DNA of 19,195 bases, taken from the NCBI GenBank assembly GCA_023429855.1, contig JAEZDB010000023.1:1-19195 (forward strand). Reading direction: 5' to 3'. Numbering within the stretch: the stretch's first letter is position 1; each line of letters begins with the position of its first letter. Positions 14,123 to 19,195 of this stretch are shown piece by piece. The notes beneath the pieces are model-generated. The model saw only the letters and a list, made by a program, of their open reading frames with translations, was not told the DNA's origin and made no database searches. Origin of the DNA: Actinomycetes bacterium (GTDB lineage: Bacteria > Actinomycetota > Thermoleophilia > Solirubrobacterales > Solirubrobacteraceae). The translations under genes were made by a program, and so were the position numbers.

Positions 14123-14151
14123 AGTATCAACTTTGATACTCGCACGATACC
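14123..14151. promoter_or_regulatory. Palindrome plus direct half-site over regulator promoter
   Basis: AGTATCAA-CT-TTGATACT is a perfect 8-bp-arm palindrome (14123-14140). A further GATACC at 14146 repeats GATACT at 14135 at an 11-bp interval, the spacing PhoB/OmpR-type winged helices use for tandem binding. On the minus strand the segment contains TGATACTAT, a fair -10, so binding would control 13310-14068. Confidence 0.6.
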
Positions 14152-14392
14152 AAAAGCCCAATAACTAAGGGCGTTTTGCAGTAATGGGCGCGCAAACGCT
14201 CCTACTGCTGCGGAGTGTATTTGCGGTTGGCTCCGGCCCCCACCGTGCCGCGCCGATCGCCCTTCCTCCCTCGCCGCAGATCGACCCGTGCCCTGCTCTC
14301 CGCTCGGTCCTTCGGTCGGCGGTCCGCCCGTCGAGCTGCCCGCCGCGGGACGCCCGCCCCGGCGCCCCACCCTGGCCCGACGGCCTCTCTAT
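14152..14392. other. Intergenic region without convincing gene
   Basis: Frames here on both strands are Arg/Pro-rich and unsupported. It holds an imperfect dyad GCGTTTTGC (14171) / GCAAACGC (14192), possibly another operator. A minus-strand frame 14202-14432 (76 aa, Arg-rich) has GGAGG 12 nt before its ATG and cannot be fully excluded. Confidence 0.4.
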
Positions 14393-14421
14393 ATGACTCG
14401 GGACCGACCCGCTGGTAGAGT
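14393..14421 (+). promoter_or_regulatory. Sigma-70-like promoter
   Basis: ATGACT (14393-14398), a 17-bp spacer, then TAGAGT (14416-14421). Predicted transcription start is near 14428. It would make a short RNA or the leader of the 14597 operon. Confidence 0.4.
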
Positions 14422-14427
14422 CGGCCG

Positions 14428-14500
14428 GGCATAGTTGACGGCGGCCTCCACGGGCCGACGAACTCGTGCGAGAGCCTCGGTTTCGGCCGGGGCTCTCGTC
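14428..14500 (+). ncRNA. Candidate small RNA or attenuated leader
   Basis: About 73 nt from the predicted start to the end of a strong hairpin. The 5' end contains GCATAGTTGACGGC (14429-14442), perfectly complementary to the start region of the regulator mRNA (14065-14078, covering its AUG and reaching the Shine-Dalgarno). The 3' end is a 12-bp stem (14469-14498) with arms containing GAGAGCCTCGG and CCGGGGCTCTC, one G-U pair and a 6-nt loop, then GTCGTT. The U-tract is poor, so readthrough into 14597 is possible. The 14-nt match could also be chance or a copied ribosome-binding region on the other strand. Confidence 0.35.
14469..14498. terminator. Strong GC-rich hairpin
   Basis: A 12-bp stem with one G-U wobble on the plus strand and a TTTCGG loop. 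It is the most stable hairpin of the window and resembles actinobacterial intrinsic terminators that lack a long T-tract. Confidence 0.5.
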
Positions 14501-14596
14501 GTTCCAGGGCGCCCTCTTCCCCGCCCCTCGCCCTTGCGCCGACGGTTCGGCGCCGAACGTGTGTTCCGTCCCGCGTGTTTGTCATCGTGCTCCGCG

Positions 14597-15049
14597 ATGA
14601 CCACGCACCGAACCGTCCTTCTCTGCCTAGCCGCCTCGATCACCGTCGCAGGCTCCATGTCCTCGCCCGCCGGCGCCAAGACGCAGGCCTGCAAGGTCGA
14701 CAAGGGCGAGGTCATCGGCAACGTCCAGGCCAAGGGCACCGCAAACTGCGAAACGGCCCGCAGGATCGCTGACGTCCTCTGGCAGGCCCATGCGATGGGC
14801 AAGGCCGACGAGCGCGGCGCCCTGCTCGTCATCGAGGACGAGGTTTCCGGCTACAACGCCGAGTCGTTCACCTACCAGGGTTGGAGCTGCCTTCGCACCG
14901 TCAAGTACCACGACTACGTCGACGAGACCGGGTCCAAGAGCCGAGACGCCCTCGGCGTCGGCAAGTGCGTCAGGGGCAAGCAGATCGTTCGGTGGCAGAT
15001 CGTCGACCCAAGCCCCGAGGAGATCCTCGACCCCAGTCTGGAGGCGTAG
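14597..15049 (+). CDS. Secreted four-cysteine protein (150 aa)
   Basis: Signal peptide 1-27: MTTHR, hydrophobic VLLCLAASITVAGS, and AGA before the likely cut at 27/28. The mature part holds Cys32, Cys51, Cys98 and Cys124 in the pattern ANCETARRIADVLW..., YQGWSCLR..., GKCVRGKQIVRWQ. This is like the small secreted proteins common in Thermoleophilia that carry an sCatAr...GwsCr...rCtrGgr..r pattern; their function is unknown. Two disulfides are likely outside the cell. ATG 14597 is chosen from the signal peptide; there is no Shine-Dalgarno. It begins a tight run of genes: the next start is 4 nt after its stop. Secretion is confident; function is not. Confidence 0.8.
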   Translation: MTTHRTVLLCLAASITVAGSMSSPAGAKTQACKVDKGEVIGNVQAKGTANCETARRIADVLWQAHAMGKADERGALLVIEDEVSGYNAESFTYQGWSCLRTVKYHDYVDETGSKSRDALGVGKCVRGKQIVRWQIVDPSPEEILDPSLEA

Positions 15050-15053
15050 CTCC

Positions 15054-15302
15054 GTGATCGTTCAAGGGTCGGTACTGGTTCATCTCGTCAACGGAGAGAA
15101 GCTCATCGTCCACCAGGACGAGATCACGCCGCGCGACTCGCGGGAACCGCACGAGCTTGCGGCCGAGATCTGGTCCGAGATCCAGGCTCGCGGCACGACC
15201 CTGCTCATGGCAGGTGGGCCGCACCCTGCGGTGATGAAGTTCACGCCGAGCGCCGTGGTGGCGGTCTCGGTCACAGCGTCTCCCGAGAATCGATCCGAAT
15301 GA
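15054..15302 (+). CDS. Hypothetical protein (82 aa), operon member
   Basis: Unrecognised soluble protein with an N-terminal strand pair (SVLVHLVNGEKLIVHQDE), a helix ELAAEIWSEIQARG, and a C-terminal strand pattern ending FTPSAVVAVSVTAS. GTG 15054 is set by a strong GGAGG 9 nt upstream (15040-15044), inside the end of the preceding gene. Its stop overlaps the next start as ATGA. So it is cotranslated with a secreted protein and a small membrane protein. The fold may be a small beta barrel; the function is unknown. Confidence 0.7.
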   Translation: MIVQGSVLVHLVNGEKLIVHQDEITPRDSREPHELAAEIWSEIQARGTTLLMAGGPHPAVMKFTPSAVVAVSVTASPENRSE

Positions 15303-15472
15303 CCGATCACAGCCCAGAGCCGCCTCACGCCGTCCGCGAAGCGCTCACCGAAACGCTGATCCGCGAGGGGTGGCTGGCTAAGGGATTGAGCGTTTTGCTC
15401 GTCGTCGCGCCTGTCGCGCTGGTCGGTCCCGGCGTCGTCATTGACTGGTGGACGGGCTGGTTCACGCGCTAG
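15299..15472 (+). CDS. 57-aa single-pass membrane protein
   Basis: The start ATG overlaps the previous stop (ATGA at 15299-15302), strong evidence for translation despite the small size. The N-terminus is soluble and acidic (MTDHSPEPPHAVREALTETL). One hydrophobic span (about 30-48: LSVLLVVAPVALVGPGVVI) is followed by a Trp-rich end (DWWTGWFTR) typical of a membrane interface. It has no signal cleavage site. It probably works with the secreted and 82-aa products encoded just upstream, perhaps as a membrane anchor or a small regulator of the protease encoded downstream. Function unknown. Confidence 0.65.
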   Translation: MTDHSPEPPHAVREALTETLIREGWLAKGLSVLLVVAPVALVGPGVVIDWWTGWFTR

Positions 15473-15588
15473 CCAAGATGGCCTCGAGGACACGTAACCG
15501 GGGTTCGAGAACCATGCAGAGGCAAGGCGCGCGTGAGGGCTGGCGCCCGAGCCTGGTCGGCTCTGTCCGACGACTGGAGGCACGACGC

Positions 15589-16176
15589 ATGACGACGACG
15601 ATCACCGCGAAGGGCATCCCGGCCGAGCACCTGGTTGAGCTGGTCGACGGGCTGGCCGAGCTGGTGGCCACGGCACCACCGCCGGGACCGCTCCGCCTCA
15701 CGGTCCGCCGGCGCAACGGCAGCAAGGCCCGCACCGGGCACGTGCTCATCGGCAAGGGCGACGTGGGCAAGGCATGGGTGCTCGGCACCCTCGCGCACGA
15801 GTACGCACACGTCCTGGATCCGGAAGGCCCGGCAGGGCTCAACCGGGTGGCGCTGCGGGCGATCGTTCCGTCGGTCGCCGCCTGGGCCGTAGCGGTCCTG
15901 TGCGCCGCGGTCGGTCAGATCGTCGCGTTCGGGGTGGCGATCGCCGCCGCGCTCGTGCTGCTAGAGCGCGGGTGGCGGCGTGTGGCGATCGCGAGCCAAG
16001 CGGCGGAGTACCGAGCCGATCGCCGCGGCGCCGAACTGCTCGGCCTCGATGGCGTCGACCACCTGGTGGCAATGCTCGATCAGATCAAGGACCGCGACGG
16101 GCACGATTGGTGGCGGCTGCGCCGACGCCTCGACACACACCCACACCCAGACGACCGCCTCGCCGCCATCCGATAG
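15589..16176 (+). CDS. Short M48-like membrane metalloprotease (195 aa)
   Basis: Zinc site HEYAH (His70, Glu71, His74) followed after the membrane region by EYRAD (Glu140...Asp144), the third-ligand motif of family M48, and a C-terminal THPHPDDRLAAIR like the M48 motif in which THP is followed by Glu-Arg. A hydrophobic region (about 93-126) can form one long or two short membrane segments. HtpX proteins are about 280-290 aa with two N-terminal membrane helices; here those are missing and the protein starts with a charged soluble domain. ATG 15589 is chosen because GGAGG lies 8 nt upstream, though the frame is open further. It follows the three-gene operon by 116 nt and may be part of it. Likely membrane-linked proteolysis; substrate unknown. 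Confidence 0.8.
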   Translation: MTTTITAKGIPAEHLVELVDGLAELVATAPPPGPLRLTVRRRNGSKARTGHVLIGKGDVGKAWVLGTLAHEYAHVLDPEGPAGLNRVALRAIVPSVAAWAVAVLCAAVGQIVAFGVAIAAALVLLERGWRRVAIASQAAEYRADRRGAELLGLDGVDHLVAMLDQIKDRDGHDWWRLRRRLDTHPHPDDRLAAIR

Positions 16177-16328
16177 AGCGGAGCCCCCAAGGCGACGATC
16201 GACAGCGACCGCGAGCAGGCGCGGCAGGGAACGCCGCCGCGAGGAGCCGCGGCTCAGAGGTGCTTCGGTGCGTAGTTACCCGGTGGAGCCCCGGGCGGGC
16301 GAAGCGACTTAGCGGGGCATCGGGCGCG

Positions 16329-16357
16329 GGCGCCTTGAGCGAAAGGTCGAAGGCGCC
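16329..16357. terminator. Hairpin between convergent genes
   Basis: GGCGCCTT and AAGGCGCC, 8-bp perfect arms with a 13-nt loop, just beyond the stop of the minus-strand gene at 16367. On the minus strand it follows the stop by 9 nt. A likely terminator without a T-tract. The rest of 16177-16366 shows no gene. Confidence 0.45.
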
Positions 16358-16366
16358 GATCGCGCT

Positions 16367-16699
16367 CTAGCCGCGCGGGTGATGGTCAATCGGAGTCAGG
16401 TAGGCGTCGCCACCGCCGAGAACCGATTCCGGAAAGTCCCGCGGGTCCGCGATCCTGACCGCGTTCTGAACTCGCTCATGAGCAGCCAAACGATCAGTGG
16501 CCTCGACCTCCAACACGGCGACTCCCTTGGCCGACCCAGACTGCCACTCGTCGTTCATCTCGACGATGTGTCGGGCTGAAGCGAACACGGTTGCCTCGCC
16601 CTGGCCATCCTCGCGCAGCCGGCGTTGCAGCTCAATCAGCACCTCACCGACCTCCCCGATCGTCCCGTCGTAGTCCAGCCGCACGGTATAGCTCTGCAT
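16367..16699 (-). CDS. Hypothetical protein (110 aa)
   Basis: Unrecognised soluble protein with an alternating pattern: strand SYTVRLDYDG, helix GEVLIELQRRLRED, strands EATVFASARHIVEM and GVAVLEVEATD, helix RLAAHERVQNAVRI, then a His-containing tail. It looks like a ferredoxin-like alpha/beta fold; that is inference. ATG 16699 is fixed by the -10 TAGGTT exactly 6 nt upstream, so the message is leaderless. It is a single gene, convergent with the M48-like protease and divergent from the RCC1-like gene. There is no membrane segment and no known catalytic motif. Confidence 0.6.
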   Translation of the reverse strand: MQSYTVRLDYDGTIGEVGEVLIELQRRLREDGQGEATVFASARHIVEMNDEWQSGSAKGVAVLEVEATDRLAAHERVQNAVRIADPRDFPESVLGGGDAYLTPIDHHPRG

Positions 16700-16705
16700 G
16701 GGTCC

Positions 16706-16711
16706 AACCTA
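16706..16711 (-). promoter_or_regulatory. -10 element TAGGTT, leaderless promoter
   Basis: TAGGTT followed by 6 nt (GGACCC) and the ATG at 16699 on the minus strand. Confidence 0.6.
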
Positions 16712-16749
16712 CGCAGGCGGGACGACAGGTCAGCAACCGCACCGGAGCG

Positions 16750-16808
16750 GTCCGAAAACGACCGTTTCGGGCGTCGCGCTCGAGTCTCGCTGGCGGCGCG
16801 GCCGAAAC
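16750..16808. repeat. CCGAAA motif cluster, left copy
   Basis: CCGAAA-N7-TTTCGG forms a dyad at 16752-16770, and CCGAAAC recurs at 16802. The 23 bases from GTCCGAAA at 16750 nearly match the stretch from 18356. The cluster lies between the divergent genes 16699 and 16990. Confidence 0.5.
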
Positions 16809-16977
16809 TCCGTGTGGAAACCTCGCCTCGCGATCAACGGCGTTGCAGCGGGCAGGACTTTCGGACGTCGCCAGAATGCGTGACGCGTGGCTAAGTTGCG
16901 GACGGTTTCAGGCACCGGTCCGGCGTCACTGATTCGAATTCGCAGCTGGCGAAGTTGATCCGCCGACGGAGGGCCGG

Positions 16978-16983
16978 TTAGAT
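16978..16983 (+). promoter_or_regulatory. -10 element TTAGAT, leaderless promoter
   Basis: TTAGAT with 6 nt (GGCGGC) before the ATG at 16990; no ribosome-binding site. Confidence 0.5.
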
Positions 16984-16989
16984 GGCGGC

Positions 16990-18156
16990 ATGCCGAACGG
17001 TGGCCGTGCCCTTCTCCTCATTCTTGCGGTGCTCCTCGCAGCGGCACCCGGAGCAAGTGCGGCGCCCGCCCCTCCATTGGCGACCGGATACTTGGGAATG
17101 GGTGATTACGACCCCACAACCTGCGCCGTGCTAGACGGCGCGGTCACCTGTCTGCGCTTCCCCCAGGTCAGGCCCGCCAAGTATCCGACCGCCTCCAATG
17201 TGCCCGGAACCGAGGGGACATCCGCAATCACCAAGGTCATCTGGACCTGGGACGTGCGGGGACATTTCTGCGGCTTGATCGGAACATCGGTGCGCTGCTG
17301 GCGTGACGCTGCCGGAGCGACGCTCGAGCCGCCGCTCGCGCTCCCCCCCGTCGCGAGCATGTCTAAGCCATCACCGGCCGGGTACGCCTGCGCGGTCTCC
17401 AACGACGGAGCGATCTTCTGTTGGGGAAAATTCGAGGGAAAGAGCTGGCAACTGAATCCAGATCAGGGCGTCCAGCAGGTCTCAGGAGTAGCAGACGCAG
17501 TATCCGTCGCCGTCGACCGCTTCTCAGCGTGCTACATCCGAAACGACGGAACCGTCGCCTGCTGGGGAGATGTCCATGGCTTGGGAGCGATCGGAAGCTC
17601 GGCGCCGGTGACGGTCGACGGCATCACCGACGCCAAACAGATCACCAGCTACCAACAGTCCTGGTGCGCATTGAGCGGCGACGGGACGACCCGCTGTTGG
17701 GGTCGAGGCTTCTTTCCTGGTCGCAAGATCGTCTCCGAGGACACTCCGGTACCGATCGCTCTGGAGCCGACCGTTGCTCTCGCTCAAACGGGGACCTTCG
17801 TGACCTGCGCGCTGGGAGTCGACAAGCAGCTCCGGTGCTGGGGCAACGGGAACGTTCCTGCGATGCGTCCCAAGCGATGCTCAACTCGTCAACGGACAAA
17901 GAACTGGCGCGTCTGCTCCAAGCAAGAACTCGGGGTTCCGCGCAAGACCGTCGTCCGCAACCCAACGAGAGTGAAGGGCTTCAGCAACGTTGACAGCATC
18001 AGCACCGACGGAACAGGACTGCTCTGCGCGCAGCCGGCGTCGGGTCGAGTCGCATGCTGGAACGAGCCGGCGGGAGACCAATTCCACACGTCCGATCTCC
18101 TCAGCTACCTGCCGCAGGTCATTCGCGGCAAACGAGGGACGATCCGACTGCAGTAG
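16990..18156 (+). CDS. Secreted RCC1-like seven-repeat beta-propeller (388 aa)
   Basis: Signal peptide about 1-24 (RALLLILAVLLAAAPGASA). Seven repeats follow, each with two cysteines in the pattern C-x-x-x-x-(D)G-x-x-x-C-W: CAVLDGAVTCL, CGLIGTSVRCW, CAVSNDGAIFCWG, CYIRNDGTVACWG, CALSGDGTTRCWG, CALGVDKQLRCWG and CAQPASGRVACWN. This is the form RCC1-type propellers take in secreted bacterial proteins, and seven repeats match a closed seven-bladed ring with a disulfide in each blade. Between repeats 6 and 7 is a basic Cys-containing insert (PKRCSTRQRTKNWRVCSKQ). The start is ATG 16990, leaderless. It is a single gene between CCGAAAC repeat clusters. It probably binds a ligand or surface outside the cell; the ligand is unknown. 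Confidence 0.85.
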   Translation: MPNGGRALLLILAVLLAAAPGASAAPAPPLATGYLGMGDYDPTTCAVLDGAVTCLRFPQVRPAKYPTASNVPGTEGTSAITKVIWTWDVRGHFCGLIGTSVRCWRDAAGATLEPPLALPPVASMSKPSPAGYACAVSNDGAIFCWGKFEGKSWQLNPDQGVQQVSGVADAVSVAVDRFSACYIRNDGTVACWGDVHGLGAIGSSAPVTVDGITDAKQITSYQQSWCALSGDGTTRCWGRGFFPGRKIVSEDTPVPIALEPTVALAQTGTFVTCALGVDKQLRCWGNGNVPAMRPKRCSTRQRTKNWRVCSKQELGVPRKTVVRNPTRVKGFSNVDSISTDGTGLLCAQPASGRVACWNEPAGDQFHTSDLLSYLPQVIRGKRGTIRLQ

Positions 18157-18355
18157 CTCTCCCTCGCCGTTCGGGAAGCCAAGACGACTCGACCGTTGCC
18201 GCCCCGGCGTGCGCCCGGCTTCGGACACGTCCGCGGGAGCGCGCCGGTCGCTTAGGCCTCGGGCTGCGGCTGGATCGCAACCGGCCGACCTGCAGCTTTC
18301 GACCAACGCGGGCCCGACCAGCCGCCTATCACTCGACCACAAGACCTAGACGACG
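18157..18355. other. Intergenic spacer after RCC1-like gene
   Basis: No supported gene and no clear terminator hairpin. The stretch 18356-18497 that follows carries the CCGAAAC array. Confidence 0.45.
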
Positions 18356-18474
18356 TCCGAAACTGACCGTTTACGGGCACGCGGGCCGCGCCACCCCCAA
18401 TCACGCCCAAACCGCGTCCGAAACTCCTGCCCGAAACTCAATGCCCGAAACGTCCCCCCGATACGGTTTTCGGG
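18356..18474. repeat. CCGAAAC motif array, right cluster
   Basis: CCGAAAC occurs at 18357, 18418, 18431 and 18445, the last three at 13-14 nt intervals. Inverted partners are GTTTACGG near 18369 and GTTTTCGGG near 18466. The array ends about 24 nt before the -10 of the 18510 gene. It could be an operator or iteron set, or resolvase subsites. Confidence 0.55.
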
Positions 18475-18497
18475 CACGTTCTGTCCGAGGTCGTCCC

Positions 18498-18503
18498 TAG
18501 CTT
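18498..18503 (+). promoter_or_regulatory. -10 element TAGCTT, leaderless promoter
   Basis: TAGCTT with 6 nt (GGCCTC) before the ATG at 18510. Confidence 0.55.
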
Positions 18504-18509
18504 GGCCTC

Positions 18510-18761
18510 ATGGACTCCGCCATCGGCACTTCTCGCTTTCTGAGAACAGCTGCGGCCGCGCTCGCGCTCGGCTTCCTGGCTGGCGCGGCGGTGTTCCTTC
18601 CGATGGTGCTCGTGAGCCAGCTGATCGTGGCGTCGATGGTCGCGATCGCCACCGTCTCAATGACGCTGACCGGCCACCGCGAGACCTACGGGGTCGCACT
18701 CCTGACGGTCGTCTGGGCCGGCATCACCGCCGGATACGCCGCCGCGGGACTCCTGCTCTAA
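18510..18761 (+). CDS. Small membrane protein (83 aa)
   Basis: The N-terminus is short and soluble, followed by a long hydrophobic region (about 13-50: AAAALALGFLAGAAVFLPMVLV... VASMVAIATVSMTL), a polar turn TGHRETYG, and a second span (about 61-83: VALLTVVWAGITAGYAAAGLLL). This predicts two or three membrane helices. No family is recognised. ATG 18510 is set by TAGCTT 6 nt upstream. The serine recombinase starts 13 nt after its stop, so the two are likely cotranscribed, an unusual pairing. The CCGAAAC array lies directly upstream. Confidence 0.65.
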   Translation: MDSAIGTSRFLRTAAAALALGFLAGAAVFLPMVLVSQLIVASMVAIATVSMTLTGHRETYGVALLTVVWAGITAGYAAAGLLL

Positions 18762-18774
18762 TCCGCCGCCCACG

Positions 18775-19195
18775 GTGAGCCACCTGATCGGCTACGCACG
18801 CGTCTCCACCGACGACCAGTCGCTGGACTCCCAGCTCGACGCACTCACCAGCGCCGGCTGCGCGCGCATCTTCCAGGAGGTCGAGCACGGCCCCAGTACC
18901 GACCGGCCCCAACTCGACGCCGCACTCGACCAAGTGCTCGAAGGCGACACCCTCGTCGTTTGGCGGCTCGATCGCCTCGGCCGCTCCCTCCCCCACCTCA
19001 TCGAAGTCGTCGGCGAGCTCCACAGCCGCGGCGTCGGCCTAAGGTCGCTGACCGAACACATCGACACCACCACAGCGACCGGCGAGTTGGTCTTCCACCT
19101 CTTCGCCTCGCTGGCCCAGTTCGAACGGCGCCTCATCGTCGAGCGCGGGCGGAGTCTTCGCCGCCGCCGCAGCAGCCGCGTCGTCGCAGGCCCCC
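18775..19195 (+). CDS. Serine resolvase/invertase, cut by window edge
   Basis: The N-terminal catalytic domain of small serine recombinases is complete: IGYARVSTDDQSLDSQ with the nucleophile Ser11, then TLVVWRLDRLGRS with the active-site arginines, and TGELVFHLFASLAQFERRLIVER leading into the E-helix. After this the sequence becomes Arg-rich (SLRRRRSSRVVAGP) instead of the usual ERT-x-AGL-AAARARG-RVGGRP, so a small drift or a frameshift near 19145 is possible. The HTH domain lies beyond the window. GTG 18775 is chosen because the family motif begins 4 residues later. Such enzymes resolve or invert DNA at res-like sites, usually next to their gene; the upstream CCGAAAC array is a candidate. 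It could stabilise the element by dimer resolution. Confidence 0.88.
   Translation, partial: MSHLIGYARVSTDDQSLDSQLDALTSAGCARIFQEVEHGPSTDRPQLDAALDQVLEGDTLVVWRLDRLGRSLPHLIEVVGELHSRGVGLRSLTEHIDTTTATGELVFHLFASLAQFERRLIVERGRSLRRRRSSRVVAGP

Noticed and set aside
14400..14504. tRNA-like look (GGTAGAGT, a GGTTTCGG loop, and CCA near 14504)
   Set aside because: No acceptor stem, anticodon arm or proper T-loop can be folded. The 3' part is better explained as one long hairpin.
14202..14585. Arg-rich minus-strand frame upstream of the regulator
   Set aside because: Unlike a folded protein. An internal ATG at 14432 with GGAGG 12 nt upstream is kept only as an alternative reading of the antisense match.
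1..19195. CRISPR array, rRNA, complete insertion sequence
   Set aside because: No regular repeat-spacer pattern, no rRNA-like sequence, and no transposase with terminal inverted repeats was seen. The only recombinase is the partial resolvase.

Overview
The window is very GC-rich and reads like an actinobacterial chromosome or large replicon. Small secreted Cys-pair proteins, an RCC1-type secreted propeller with repeated Cys-Trp-Gly motifs, an LPD29-like element protein and many leaderless start codons make Thermoleophilia (Solirubrobacterales and relatives) my best guess. That is inference from style; there is no rRNA or tRNA here to prove it. The left two thirds look like part of a conjugative or mobilisable element (ICE or plasmid). 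The right part is a mix of regulatory, envelope and recombination genes that may belong to the same element.

Layout. 1-4346: 3' part of a giant DarB-like SNF2-type helicase (plus strand, cut by the window edge). 4470-5717: five small orphan genes. 6079-7359: a protein with a C-terminal PD-(D/E)XK nuclease fold, flanked by imperfect 45-bp direct repeats. 7541-10852: MobF (TrwC/TraA type) relaxase-helicase on the minus strand. 10853-11071: a repeat-rich intergenic region with a 12-bp-arm hairpin (oriT candidate) and a perfect LexA/SOS box. 11072-12102: three small genes, two of them probable DNA-binding proteins with dyads in their promoters. 12171-14068: a minus-strand cluster of five genes headed by a PhoB-family regulator whose receiver domain has lost its phosphoacceptor Asp, followed by an LPD29-like protein, a small beta-rich protein, a 34-aa microprotein and an HTH protein. 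14428-14500: a possible small RNA or leader with a strong hairpin. 14597-16176: a secreted protein, an 82-aa protein, a 57-aa membrane protein and an M48-like protease in one direction. 16367-16699: a small orphan. 16990-18156: a secreted seven-repeat RCC1-like propeller, with intergenic CCGAAAC motif clusters on both sides. 18510-19195: a small membrane protein and a serine resolvase cut by the right edge.

How it may work together. The relaxase would nick at an oriT next to its own promoter and be exported with the strand. The giant helicase belongs to a family in which phage P1 DarB protects incoming DNA from restriction. The relaxase and the giant helicase, otherwise unrelated in layout, end in a recognisably similar C-terminal domain. 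This suggests a shared docking or export tail. An SOS box on the gene divergent from the relaxase, a phosphorylation-independent-looking regulator with a palindromic promoter, and several dyad-controlled HTH genes suggest that the element senses damage and is tightly self-regulated. No type IV secretion genes, coupling protein, integrase of the tyrosine type, CRISPR array or tRNA was found in the window.
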